Positions 16,142 through 25,142 of a stretch of 58,392 nt of DNA are shown in pieces (the stretch's first letter is position 1; each line of letters opens with the position of its first letter). Origin of the DNA: Fibrobacter sp. (GTDB taxonomy: Bacteria > Fibrobacterota > Fibrobacteria > Fibrobacterales > Fibrobacteraceae). Both the position numbers and the translations under genes were made by a program. Under the pieces are notes generated by a model. That model searched no databases, was not told the origin of the DNA, and saw only the letters and a program-made list of their open reading frames with translations. Location of the stretch: contig JAKSIK010000015.1 in assembly GCA_024398835.1 (NCBI GenBank), positions 1 through 58,392 of the forward strand, given 5' to 3'.

Positions 16142-16681
16142 CTATTTCTTCAGATTTTTCACTTCCTTCATCACCCCTTCCTCACCCACCTTGCCTAAGG
16201 CGAGTTTCAGGATTTCTGCCGCAGCCAAAGTATCATCCATGGCCCGGTGGTGATTGAAGTCCGGCAAATTCAAGGATTCCGTCAAGTTGTGGAGGCTATA
16301 ACTCGGGAGCCCTGGGAATACACGGCGGGAAAGTTTCACCGTGCAAAGTCTCGGCGGATCAAAAGGAATGCAGCACCGCTTCAATTCCGCCTTCATCATC
16401 TTGAAATCGAACTGCACATTGTGGGCTACAAAAATGCGGTCCTTCAGCAATTCCGCAATATGTTCCCCTACAGCACTGAACTGCGGCTTCCCCTGCACCA
16501 TCGCTTCCGTAATGCCCGTCAACTGGACAACAAAGGGTGTGATATAAGTTCCCGGATCAATCAGCGTGTGGTAGGTGTCCACCACCTCGCAACCATCCAC
16601 CAGTGCAACGCCCACCTCCATAATGCGGTTGGCATCCTTCGCCCCTCCAGTTGTTTCTACATCAACAACGGCAAAGCGCAT
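16142..16681 (-). CDS. DnaQ-like 3'-5' exonuclease (DEDDh family)
   Basis: 179 residues. All exonuclease motifs are visible: Exo I DVETTGG, Exo II HNVQFDFKMM, Exo III HRAMDDTLAA. This fits a stand-alone epsilon-like proofreading or repair exonuclease. It follows the 16685-17269 gene by 3 bases on the same strand, suggesting one transcript. No ribosome site is obvious, so translation may be coupled. Confidence 0.85.
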   Translation of the reverse strand: MRFAVVDVETTGGAKDANRIMEVGVALVDGCEVVDTYHTLIDPGTYITPFVVQLTGITEAMVQGKPQFSAVGEHIAELLKDRIFVAHNVQFDFKMMKAELKRCCIPFDPPRLCTVKLSRRVFPGLPSYSLHNLTESLNLPDFNHHRAMDDTLAAAEILKLALGKVGEEGVMKEVKNLKK

Positions 16682-16684
16682 AAA

Positions 16685-17269
16685 CTACTGAATGGGAATA
16701 TCAATTTCCAGCGTTTGATGGCCAGCCTTGTTCTCAATGCGGGCCTTCATGACTTTCACCTTGGGACGGCTGTAAACTGGCACCACCAGCAGGTTTGAAA
16801 CTCCCGCATCTTCGCTGGGCTCCGCCTGAGTATCCGAAACAGTCTTCGTGAAAATCGGGTTCTTGCCCTTGTCGTAAATGGAATAAGTCAAATCGCGGGG
16901 CAAACCCTTCTTGATTTGGTTGGTGGGCACCTGGAAATAAATAATGCCACCCTTGGGGACTTTGCGCACGCTATCCTTGATTTCTTCTTCGGTAGCGAGG
17001 TCAGCTTCCATAGCCATACGCACATTCTTCTTCAGTTTTTCTGCACTCTCGTACAGCACACTCACATTGAACTTCATGTCTTCCGGCACCGCCGAGGAAC
17101 GTACATCCCGAATATTCTTATTGTTCTGGTAATACTCCCAACGGCCATTATCGTGAAGAATCACCGTAGCCCCGTTGGAAGCGGTGGCAATAATATCTTC
17201 GGCAACAGAAAAAGTGGTCAAAATTCCTAGAGCAACTACGGCCACTTTCGCAAAAGAAGAAAACTTCAT
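16685..17269 (-). CDS. Hypothetical exported protein
   Basis: 194 residues; GGGAG lies 6 bases before the ATG at 17269. Signal peptide MKFSSFAKVAVVALGILTTFS. The mature start, IATASNGATVILHDNGRWEY, resembles periplasmic proteins with a short 'G.TV.L.DNGRW' motif (DUF3157-like, uncertain). The C-terminal half looks like a beta-sandwich with no known name. Promoter likely TATATT at 17300-17295 inside a palindrome. Confidence 0.6.
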   Translation of the reverse strand: MKFSSFAKVAVVALGILTTFSVAEDIIATASNGATVILHDNGRWEYYQNNKNIRDVRSSAVPEDMKFNVSVLYESAEKLKKNVRMAMEADLATEEEIKDSVRKVPKGGIIYFQVPTNQIKKGLPRDLTYSIYDKGKNPIFTKTVSDTQAEPSEDAGVSNLLVVPVYSRPKVKVMKARIENKAGHQTLEIDIPIQ

Positions 17270-17287
17270 AAAAACTCCCAAATGAAC

Positions 17288-17311
17288 CCCCTTAATATAA
17301 TCTTTAAGGGG
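17288..17311 (-). promoter_or_regulatory. Palindrome over the -10 box of the 16685-17269 gene
   Basis: CCCCTTAA (17288-17295) and TTAAGGGG (17304-17311) are exact reverse complements. The minus-strand TATATT (17300-17295) lies between and within them. No T-tract follows, so an operator is more likely than a terminator. Confidence 0.45.
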
Positions 17312-17324
17312 CGAATTGGTTCAC

Positions 17325-18122
17325 TTAGAAACGGATAAACAGCTCTATCAAGTGGCCCGTTTCGCGGCCAAAGAGGTTTCCGCGGTTGGTTTCGTAGGCA
17401 AAACCGAGACGCATGGGAAAATCTTCCTCAAAAAACAACCGAGAAATGGCCCCACGGACTTTCACGCCGGCATAATCATCTTTTTGCCCCTGGTAGCGCC
17501 GTTCCATATTCAGGTTCAGGGATTCCTGAAGCCGCTTGCGGTAGAGAATAGCGGACTCGTACTCCCACTTTCCCGGTTTGTACACCAGGGAGGCAACTGC
17601 GCCCCATTCCGCTCCAGGTTCAAAATCATGCCGCGGAAATGATTTCAGCAAATCCAGGGAGCCCGAAAGCAGGAGTCTTTCAGAGAAGGGATAAAACAAC
17701 AAGAAGTTGGTTTCCAGACCATGAAAGATTTCATCCCGATCTCCGCCAAAAGACCGCATGCGGTATGTCGCGCCAATCCCAAAATGCTTTGCTGGCACAT
17801 ACTTCATTCCAAAATAGCTGGCATTGAAACCGTAGGTCTGCAAATTCAGGTAGCCATGAATTTGTTCAAAATGCGAAACCTCATAAAGGTAACTCACCGT
17901 CCTGAAAGAGGTGCTGGCCCACAAGCTCACCCGCTTGTTGAAGGCGAATTCACCACGGGCATCCACATCGCCCGAATAAATATCATCCATGACGCTTGCT
18001 GCATATCCCAGCATCAAAGAACGCTCTGGATAACGTATGGGCAACGCATGTTCCAGCGCATTTCCCAAGGAAACGCACCACAGCGCGCCAATTGCGACAT
18101 ATTTCAAAAATCCAGTCCTCAT
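17325..18122 (-). CDS. Putative outer-membrane beta-barrel protein
   Basis: 265 residues with a signal peptide (to about residue 22, SLGNA/LE). The mature protein alternates polar and hydrophobic residues in strand-length segments and ends in IELFIRF, a terminal Phe typical of substrates of the BAM machinery. No specific family recognised. Overlaps the upstream CotH-like gene by 4 bases, indicating co-translation. Confidence 0.6.
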   Translation of the reverse strand: MRTGFLKYVAIGALWCVSLGNALEHALPIRYPERSLMLGYAASVMDDIYSGDVDARGEFAFNKRVSLWASTSFRTVSYLYEVSHFEQIHGYLNLQTYGFNASYFGMKYVPAKHFGIGATYRMRSFGGDRDEIFHGLETNFLLFYPFSERLLLSGSLDLLKSFPRHDFEPGAEWGAVASLVYKPGKWEYESAILYRKRLQESLNLNMERRYQGQKDDYAGVKVRGAISRLFFEEDFPMRLGFAYETNRGNLFGRETGHLIELFIRF

Positions 18123-19339
18123 TCCAGATTCTCGTCAATCCATTTCACTCTATTTCTAATCCATGTTTTCAATGTTTCCACAGCATCGTCATAGGAATCG
18201 TAAGTCTCGTAATACATCCAATTCTGTGTGGTCGTAAGAATCGGCCATTTCTTGAAATCATTTTCCGCCGCTTTTCGTAGCACCTTGGCATACACGTCTA
18301 CTGTATCCACCAAACTCGCAAAATCATTCCGGTGATTTTTCCAATATTGCACAATCTTTTTTCTAAATGTTTTATTGGCAAAGAACCTTGGGTTCCACGC
18401 CCGATTCCGTTTCAGCCATCCCGTGTACATGAGCCCATTGTCCGGATGACCATAAGCTACATCCATATCCCATGTTGGCCCCATCCGAATCACACCACCC
18501 CGTTCCCAAGTGAAAAACGTGCTCAAGTAATAGCTATCCGTATTCCTACCAAATTCCTGAATCCAATAGAATCGTAAATAGGCTTCTTCATCTATCCATT
18601 TATCAAATGTCGTATCCGAAAGGAAAGATATTTTTTTGATATGATTTTCAAAATCATTCATAAAATTCTGGAAGTCCGTCACAATGGAATCCGTGATGTT
18701 ATGGGGATAATGGATTTTAATAGGTCGGTCAGAATCCAATCGAACAACATTTTTCTCCCCATCCTTCGTGGATATTTCCGCCAATACAGCTGTTCCATTT
18801 TTAGGAATATTCACACGATTTTTTCCGGCCTTGATGTGTTCCGTCACTTGATAAATACCCATGTATTCCCGATTCAAGTAGAGCTCCACAAACTCCCCCT
18901 GAACCGCATAAGGCTCCCCCAGCATTTTTGCAACTTTATATGAAATCTGGTTTCGCAAAAATGTCCGGTCCGCAAAATTGGAAATCAAGTCCCAGTCATT
19001 ATCCGCAGGCATTCCAAACAGCTCCATGTTCTCTTCCAGAATCAACTTCATGGAGTATTTGGCCATCGTATTGAAAGAGGTATTTCCACGCCCCTTTAAA
19101 TGCGCATCATAAACCGGAGAAACGGGGCCATGTTCGCCATAAATTTGGAATTTGGCAGGGTGCTCCGTTTCATGATCCTTGATATCCTTATAATCCTCCG
19201 TCTCCACAACCAAGCGTGGCAAGCCTGCATAAGGATATTCCCCGTCATTCATGGGTAAGTAATCTGGATTCGATTCCGTCTCTTGCCAAACACAGCCAGC
19301 AAGAAAAACACTCACGATGAAACAAACCAGATAACGCAT
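18119..19339 (-). CDS. CotH-kinase-family lipoprotein
   Basis: About 406 residues. Lipobox FLAGC (Cys near residue 16). Motifs of the CotH family are present: LKGRGNTSF, KYSMKLILEENMELFGMP, DWDLISNFADRTFLRNQISY, YLNREYMGIYQVTEHI and GPTWDMDVAYG. CotH proteins are atypical protein kinases of spore coats; bacterial homologues on surfaces often accompany cellulose-binding or sporulation-unrelated proteins. GGGAG precedes the ATG at 19339. Divergent from gluQ with about 50 bases between. First gene of a minus-strand pair. Confidence 0.8.
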   Translation of the reverse strand: MRYLVCFIVSVFLAGCVWQETESNPDYLPMNDGEYPYAGLPRLVVETEDYKDIKDHETEHPAKFQIYGEHGPVSPVYDAHLKGRGNTSFNTMAKYSMKLILEENMELFGMPADNDWDLISNFADRTFLRNQISYKVAKMLGEPYAVQGEFVELYLNREYMGIYQVTEHIKAGKNRVNIPKNGTAVLAEISTKDGEKNVVRLDSDRPIKIHYPHNITDSIVTDFQNFMNDFENHIKKISFLSDTTFDKWIDEEAYLRFYWIQEFGRNTDSYYLSTFFTWERGGVIRMGPTWDMDVAYGHPDNGLMYTGWLKRNRAWNPRFFANKTFRKKIVQYWKNHRNDFASLVDTVDVYAKVLRKAAENDFKKWPILTTTQNWMYYETYDSYDDAVETLKTWIRNRVKWIDENLE

Positions 19340-19390
19340 CACTCCCTGAAAATAGAAAAATCCTATCTTTCCTCAAGTAAGGATAACTAC

Positions 19391-20347
19391 ATGTCTGGAA
19401 AAATCCGCTTTGCTCCAAGCCCCACCGGCTACCTTCACGAAGGCCACTTGCTTTCGGCGCTTTACGTGTGGGCCGCAGCCGCAAAATGGGATTTAAAAAT
19501 TCACCTCCGCATTGAAGATCACGATAGAAGTAGGGCCCGAGAGGAATACATCACAGGCATCAAAGAGGATTTGGATTGGTTCGGATTCCGCTATGATTCG
19601 GAAAGTATCCAGCGGGACCACGAAGAAGCCTACCAAGCAGCTCTGCAAAAACTAGAAGCCGCACATCTGGTATATCCCTGCTATTGCAGCCGCAAGCAGT
19701 TGGAAGCGGAAAACCCGAAAAGTGAGACCGGAGAAATCATTTATCAAGGGAAGTGCCGAGGGCAATTCACAATTCAAAATTCAAAATTTAAAATTGAAAC
19801 CGCGGGCTGTTCGCAATTCACAATGCAAAATTCACAATGCAAAATTAGAACCGCGGGCAGTAACATCCCCGACATCGCTCCGCACAATCTCCGGTTTAAG
19901 GTTACAGACAAAGTAATTCGCTGGAACGATTTGCGCTTAGGCTCCTTCGACGAAAATCCGAAACTGCAATGTGGAGACTTTCCCATCCGGGATCGGGACG
20001 GCCAATGGACCTACCAATTCGCCGTTTGCGTAGACGACATCAACGAGGGCATCACCCACATCGTCCGCGGCGAAGACATCCGAAACTCCACCGCACGGCA
20101 AATCATGCTCATGCAAACACTCGGGCGGGATGTCCCTCCCCTATACCTCCACCACCCCCTCATCAGTGATTCCAGTGGGAAAAAACTGTCAAAACGTGAG
20201 CTAGCTCACAGTCTCCGTCAAGACCGCGCCGCAGGCGCCACGCCCGAGGAACTTCTCGGACGGGTATGCTACAAGGCAGGATTTGCAAGTGACGCTTCTC
20301 CGCTCCCTTTAAAACAGGCACTTTCCTTAATTCAAGGAAAATTGTAA
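19391..20347 (+). CDS. gluQ: Glutamyl-Q tRNA(Asp) synthetase with repeat-derived insertion
   Basis: 318 residues from the ATG at 19391 (AAGGA box upstream). FAPSPTGYLHEGHL holds the HIGH-type motif; CYCSRK...YQGKC is the zinc site of GluQ-RS (Cys, Cys, Tyr, Cys); KKLSKRE is the KMSKS equivalent. The protein lacks the anticodon-binding domain, as expected: it attaches Glu to queuosine in tRNA(Asp). Directly after the zinc site, residues 125-157 are two tandem peptides (QFTIQNSKFKIETAG and QFTMQNSQCKIRTAG) encoded by AT-rich repeat DNA of the kind seen between genes. Probably still functional, because the frame is intact. Confidence 0.85.
   Translation: MSGKIRFAPSPTGYLHEGHLLSALYVWAAAAKWDLKIHLRIEDHDRSRAREEYITGIKEDLDWFGFRYDSESIQRDHEEAYQAALQKLEAAHLVYPCYCSRKQLEAENPKSETGEIIYQGKCRGQFTIQNSKFKIETAGCSQFTMQNSQCKIRTAGSNIPDIAPHNLRFKVTDKVIRWNDLRLGSFDENPKLQCGDFPIRDRDGQWTYQFAVCVDDINEGITHIVRGEDIRNSTARQIMLMQTLGRDVPPLYLHHPLISDSSGKKLSKRELAHSLRQDRAAGATPEELLGRVCYKAGFASDASPLPLKQALSLIQGKL
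19763..19861 (+). repeat. Two tandem AT-rich repeat units inside gluQ
   Basis: Units 19763-19813 (51 bp) and 19814-19861 (48 bp) begin CAATTCACAAT and end ACCGCGGGC. They resemble the AATTCAAAATTCA-type intergenic DNA at 56335-56360 but keep the gluQ frame open. Confidence 0.75.
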
Positions 20348-20370
20348 GATACGGTAGCCCCAAAAAAAGG

Positions 20371-20376
20371 TATATT
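20371..20376 (+). promoter_or_regulatory. TATATT -10 box, 6 bases before an ATG
   Basis: Upstream of the helicase-nuclease gene at 20383. Predicts a leaderless mRNA; no Shine-Dalgarno sequence is present. Confidence 0.55.
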
Positions 20377-20382
20377 CAAAAT

Positions 20383-23300
20383 ATGCCTGAAATGAAGCCG
20401 TTCGCTACACTTTCCAAGATTTCGCAAGAAGCACTCGTTTTTGATTCCAAAGACCGCCTGTTGAATTTTTCACCTAAAGGAGAATTCCAGACACCTCTAC
20501 TGCCAGAGGCTGGTGATCAGTTCCTTGAAAAGTGGCGCAAGGCAAACGGACCTCTCCCTCTAGATGCATTCCTTCCAGAGTCGGCCTCTTTCACTGCACA
20601 ACAGAAATGCAGTGTGGCAGAACAATTTTTAGCAGTTTTCAACGAAAAGGTGGAGGACTCCAACAGTTCCGACCTTTTCCTCTTACTCGGATTTTTGAAA
20701 TTTTCCGGCAATCTTGCCCCAAGCCTTCTCATTCCCGTTGATGTGAATCCCGGAAATAAAACGGTAACCCTAGCTCCTCGCAAGCCCCTAGAGAATATCG
20801 CTCTTCGAGAGACTTTGAAGGGCAAACTGAACTTACCTAAAGTAGAAGACGCCTTTATTGATGGAAAATTTAGCGTCAGTCGATATTTTGATTTCTTTGA
20901 ACAAGCCTTGGCAGAACGACCCGATTGGAAGTTTACACGCCACGGCATCTGCCTCGCCTTCTTTGATGCAACTGAACTCACGCTGAAAAAACGTTTTGCC
21001 GATGGATTTGACGAAACAAGAGTGAACAACTCTGTCTTCTTCAATTCCGTCCTCACTGACCAGGGCTTTGATGCAGCGGATTCCATTTTTGAGAATGCGG
21101 TCTTTGACCAGATTTACAAACCGGCAGACCACTACTTCCTCTATACCACAGATTCCCACACCACAAAAGTGGCTTTAGACGCTCTGAATGAAAAGAATTC
21201 CGTCTATGCCATTCAGGCTCTACCGGGCACCGCAAAGATGAAACTTGCGGCAAATATCGCCGCAGAAAACATCGCCCTAGGGAAACGTACGCTGGTAGTT
21301 TCTCGCCGTGCTGTTACCACGCAGGCTTTCAACAGCGCCATCAAGCCCGCACGCACCTTTACCGGCCCAGACCGCGAGGTCGCCCAAAAGGAATTGAGAA
21401 CCGCCTGGGATTCCTTTGCCAACTACTATCAGGCAGTCAATCGCGACATCCCTGGCGCAGAGACTTCTCTTGCAAACCTGCTAAAGGAATTCATCCAGGC
21501 GCCTCCTTCCAAGCAAAAATATCCAGACGCCATCTTCCGCAACGTGGCAAGCCTGAACTACGCCTCCTTCAAGGAAGTCCGCGCCGGTATGGCGAAGCTC
21601 ACCAAGATTCAGGCCGAAGACAATGGCGATACTTCTCAAAAGCATTTCCAGAAAATCAAAGTCCCCATCCTCACGCCCGAAAAGAAGGCCGAACTGGTGG
21701 AGGCCATCCGGAAGACCGCCGAAAGCACCATCGTGCTCAAGCCCTTTGTGCAGGCATTGTCTCAGACCAATATCTTCCCTGCCGGAGTTTCCCTCGGCGC
21801 TCTCTGCGACGCCTTGCGGCTATTACCCGCAAACTTCAACAGCAAGACGCCCGTCTTTGAAGGCTGGCACCTGAAGGGCAAAGGCTGGACCGATTTCCAG
21901 GAACCCCTGCATGCGCTGCCAGAAGCCGGTGAAAAGTGGACAAAGTATCTCCGGGAATCAGCAGATATCTATAACGAGGAAGCCCTGGACGAAAACTTCC
22001 AGGAAGCCCGTGAAGAGTTCGCCTCCAGCATGAAGGGTTCCTTCAAGAGTTTGTCTGAGCATTACCGCAACTCCAAAAAAGCTCTTCTCAAGGCAATCTA
22101 CAACCCCAACGAAGTCAAAAATGACGAGCAGTTGCTGGAATATATTGACGCCTTTATCGAGATCCAGGACTGCAGAAAGTCATACAACGCAGCCTCTGCC
22201 CTAGCCCGCAATATGCTTGGAAAAGACTGGCTTGCGGAAGAAACGAATTGGTCGGATTTGCAGACCAAGATGAATTTCATCTTCGACTTCCGGGATGCAC
22301 ACAAGAACTCTTCGGAGTTGGACTTGCTGCTACTCCTCCTGGAACAATGGCATACGTTGCAGGAATTCCAGTCTCAGTTCAAGGAACTGGCAAAAGCGGC
22401 AGAAGACATAAAGGGACCCGTAGAGGTGATTTCCCGCGGTCTCCGCATTACGCCGCCTCTGGAGAACCAGCCCGTAGAAAACTGGATTGACGAGGTCCAG
22501 AGCTGGAATGAAAGTTGGGACAACTTGGGCAATGGAGCTCAACTGGACGCCACCTTCAGAATTCTCACAGACAAAGGTTGCACAGGCCTTGTCGCCTACA
22601 TTCAAGGCGATGGACACATTAACAGCGATTTCATCCAAGCATTCTCTCGTTTCTGGGCTGGCGCCTTTATCCAAAAGGCTACTCAGGCTGTACCGGATTT
22701 ATTCAGCCTTCCACCCAAGGCACGCACCCAAAAGGGAAACGAGTTCCGCACGACGCTAGACACGTTCTGTGATTCCAATTTCAAACTCATCCATTCCATC
22801 ATAGAGAAAAAACGCGGCAGTCTGATTCATGTTTCTCTGGAACAGAGCCTGACCCTCCCGCAGAATCTCCGCTTCGACACAGCCATCGTTCTAGACGCCG
22901 ATGCCATTTCTGTAGTGGAATCCCTGCCCATAGCCGCCATCGCTGAAAAAATGGTTTTTATTGGCGATCCCCATGCCCCCGCATTGGAACCACAGCCGCT
23001 TGATGGGTTTGCAGAAGAGGCCGAAACAAAGCATTCCGATTACTTTAAAAACAGCATTCTCCTATGGCTCCTCCGTCGTGGAGTCACCACGCGAGAAACC
23101 TGGCTCTGCGGAAATTATGCCGATGTGGATTTGGTGGAATTTGCAAACGAAAAGATTTACAACCACGGGATTCATCAGTTCCCCATGCCTACCCGCGAAA
23201 GAAGCAGAAGCCAGAGCATCAAGGTTGTTCCGGACAAGGTTCTCGCCGTAGCGGAAGCCGCAGTCCAGCATGCAGAAAAGCACCCCGGACAGTCGCTAGG

Positions 23301-24480
23301 CATTGTCGCCTTCCATCAGTCCACCTGCATTGAAATTGAGGCCGCCATCAAGGCGCTCCTGCCGCAAAATTCCAATGCCGCAAGATTTTTCACCAAGGGT
23401 AATCCCTTCGTCAGCTACTATGTCAAGACTCCGGACAGAGCTGTTGACAAGTACCGCGACGTGGTCATTGTCTGCGCAGAAGCCGAAGGTTGCGAGAAAT
23501 CTATTTTCGAAAACAAACTCGCCATTTGCACAACCCTTGCGAAACAAGAACTGCAAGTATTCATTTCTGAATCCGACATGAAGAAGCGCCCCATGGGCCG
23601 GACCAACCTGTTCTGGGACTGGATTTCCTACCTGCAGAAGGATTTGATTTTCGATGTTCCCGACGCATCACAAATCGGTTCCGTTCTCAAGCCCATGATT
23701 ATGGAAGTGCTCCGCAAAGAACAAGTCCACTACGAAGATTTCTATGCCCGCGGGGGCATTCCCATTGGCCCCGTAGTAGTAGACGCCAACAACCCCAAGC
23801 GGTTCCTGGCGCTCATCGAAGACGACTGCACCACAGAACGTTTCCGCGAATCCGTGGAAGATCGTCTTTATGTCCGTCACGACATGCTTCGCCAAATAGG
23901 TTGGAAGGTAATCAGTCTCTGGCTACCCGCCTGGTTTACCTCCAATGATGATGAAGTTAGCCACATCCTCGCTACCATTGCCGTAGAACAGAGCGTTGCA
24001 CCTCCCGCCCTGGAAGGTGAAGAAGAGGCCGCAATCGAAGAGGAAGAGTCCGAACTCCGCATCGAGCCCTACATGATGAGCAATCCCAAAATTGAAGGGA
24101 CGAGCCACGCAAGGCCCCTGATGGAGTTGGCTGCACAATCCATCATTGCGCAGATGAAGTTCTACGTGGATTACGAGGCTCCCATTCATGAGGAACTTTT
24201 GCAAAAACGCCTCTTGGACCTTCACAAAGAAAGAGAGGTATCACCCGCACTGGCGCAACATCTGGCCGATTCCGTCAAGGAAGGCATCCAGAGAAAACGT
24301 TTCATCAAGACGGGCAAGTTCTTCTATTCCATGAAGAATCCGCCTGTGGTGCTCCGCGACCGCAGTGGCCTCCCCGACAGCGACCGCAAACTGATTTACG
24401 TCTCTCCGGAAGAGCGGGCCCTGATTCCAAGTTCCATGGATGACCGCGAAATCAAGCAAATACTTGGGCTACTGGAATAA
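20383..24480 (+). CDS. Large DUF4011/DUF3320-type helicase-nuclease homologue with degenerate catalytic motifs
   Basis: 1365 residues. Organisation matches the superfamily 1 helicase plus Vsr-like (MTES_1575) endonuclease plus DUF3320 proteins: helicase region about 270-1050, nuclease-like region about 1105-1185 (ending IGWKVISLWLPAWF), winged C-terminal DUF3320-like region about 1225-1340. Key residues are altered. The P-loop is ALPGTAKM (279-286) where GPPGTGKS is expected. Walker B is LDADA (near 838) where DEAS is usual. The nuclease has IPIGPVVV (about 1127-1134) where an ID..V Asp is expected, although IEDD (1145-1148) remains. It therefore looks like an inactive scaffold or a strongly diverged enzyme. 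Family assignment is from memory of motif order. Confidence 0.65.
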   Translation: MPEMKPFATLSKISQEALVFDSKDRLLNFSPKGEFQTPLLPEAGDQFLEKWRKANGPLPLDAFLPESASFTAQQKCSVAEQFLAVFNEKVEDSNSSDLFLLLGFLKFSGNLAPSLLIPVDVNPGNKTVTLAPRKPLENIALRETLKGKLNLPKVEDAFIDGKFSVSRYFDFFEQALAERPDWKFTRHGICLAFFDATELTLKKRFADGFDETRVNNSVFFNSVLTDQGFDAADSIFENAVFDQIYKPADHYFLYTTDSHTTKVALDALNEKNSVYAIQALPGTAKMKLAANIAAENIALGKRTLVVSRRAVTTQAFNSAIKPARTFTGPDREVAQKELRTAWDSFANYYQAVNRDIPGAETSLANLLKEFIQAPPSKQKYPDAIFRNVASLNYASFKEVRAGMAKLTKIQAEDNGDTSQKHFQKIKVPILTPEKKAELVEAIRKTAESTIVLKPFVQALSQTNIFPAGVSLGALCDALRLLPANFNSKTPVFEGWHLKGKGWTDFQEPLHALPEAGEKWTKYLRESADIYNEEALDENFQEAREEFASSMKGSFKSLSEHYRNSKKALLKAIYNPNEVKNDEQLLEYIDAFIEIQDCRKSYNAASALARNMLGKDWLAEETNWSDLQTKMNFIFDFRDAHKNSSELDLLLLLLEQWHTLQEFQSQFKELAKAAEDIKGPVEVISRGLRITPPLENQPVENWIDEVQSWNESWDNLGNGAQLDATFRILTDKGCTGLVAYIQGDGHINSDFIQAFSRFWAGAFIQKATQAVPDLFSLPPKARTQKGNEFRTTLDTFCDSNFKLIHSIIEKKRGSLIHVSLEQSLTLPQNLRFDTAIVLDADAISVVESLPIAAIAEKMVFIGDPHAPALEPQPLDGFAEEAETKHSDYFKNSILLWLLRRGVTTRETWLCGNYADVDLVEFANEKIYNHGIHQFPMPTRERSRSQSIKVVPDKVLAVAEAAVQHAEKHPGQSLGIVAFHQSTCIEIEAAIKALLPQNSNAARFFTKGNPFVSYYVKTPDRAVDKYRDVVIVCAEAEGCEKSIFENKLAICTTLAKQELQVFISESDMKKRPMGRTNLFWDWISYLQKDLIFDVPDASQIGSVLKPMIMEVLRKEQVHYEDFYARGGIPIGPVVVDANNPKRFLALIEDDCTTERFRESVEDRLYVRHDMLRQIGWKVISLWLPAWFTSNDDEVSHILATIAVEQSVAPPALEGEEEAAIEEEESELRIEPYMMSNPKIEGTSHARPLMELAAQSIIAQMKFYVDYEAPIHEELLQKRLLDLHKEREVSPALAQHLADSVKEGIQRKRFIKTGKFFYSMKNPPVVLRDRSGLPDSDRKLIYVSPEERALIPSSMDDREIKQILGLLE

Positions 24481-24519
24481 GCACACACGCAACAAACCTC
24501 GCGAGACAAAAATTTAAAA

Positions 24520-24545
24520 GGCAGGTCATTGACCTGTCTTTTCTT
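24520..24545. terminator. Bidirectional terminator between convergent genes
   Basis: GGCAGGTC-ATT-GACCTGTC (24520-24538, one G-T pair) followed by TTTTCTT on the plus strand and by TTTTAAATTTTT on the minus strand. Confidence 0.75.
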
Positions 24546-24611
24546 AGTTTTACAACAACACTAAATTTAAAGGCTGGCCAACAGGGTCTTCCTTTTTCCT
24601 CTCACTAAAAA

Positions 24612-25019
24612 CTAGCGAACCTTCACTACAAACGCAGGAATGTTATACGCTGAAAGTTCACGGGCCTTGTCGTCAGCGGCCTTCTTGTTGTTCCAACCGC
24701 CAGCACGAAGTTTGTAGAAGGGAGCATTAAAGACCATCTGGATGGTATAGCCAGTGCTTGCCTCCAGCTGGGCCTTACGGCGCTGAGCAGCGTCAAAGTC
24801 TGCCACAGCCTCAAACTGCAGCATAAAGTAACCTTCGGACTTTTCCTTAGTGGCCCCAGCCTTCGCGGCCGCCATCACCGGGTCCGTCGAAGAAGTATCT
24901 CGCAGAGAAGCGCTCAATTCCGGCTTGTATTCATTCCCGCGGAAAAGGGTATCCATATCAGTGGGGTCGTTAGCAAAGGCAAGAGTCGCCAAGAACAATG
25001 TAGCCAAGATTTTTTTCAT
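24612..25019 (-). CDS. Exported SPOR-domain protein
   Basis: 135 residues from the ATG at 25019. Signal peptide MKKILATLFLATLAFA. The C-terminal 75 residues (YFMLQFEAVADFDAAQRR, then FYKLRAGGWNNKKAADDKA, ending FVVKVR) form a SPOR domain, which binds peptidoglycan lacking stem peptides, often at division sites. The linker is short, so it is a small periplasmic protein. TATATT lies 6 bases upstream of the ATG. Confidence 0.8.
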   Translation of the reverse strand: MKKILATLFLATLAFANDPTDMDTLFRGNEYKPELSASLRDTSSTDPVMAAAKAGATKEKSEGYFMLQFEAVADFDAAQRRKAQLEASTGYTIQMVFNAPFYKLRAGGWNNKKAADDKARELSAYNIPAFVVKVR

Positions 25020-25025
25020 GGCCCA

Positions 25026-25031
25026 AATATA
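25026..25031 (-). promoter_or_regulatory. TATATT -10 box, 6 bases before an ATG (minus strand)
   Basis: Upstream of the SPOR gene start (25019); predicts a leaderless mRNA. Confidence 0.55.
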
Positions 25032-25142
25032 ACTATTGGAAGTCAAAGGAGCGATTTTTGCGCAATAAACACCACAACAAAGAGGACTTTTTTCTCAAAA
25101 AAACGTACAAAAGAGTATATTTAAGAAAAAAGGAGAAATTTT

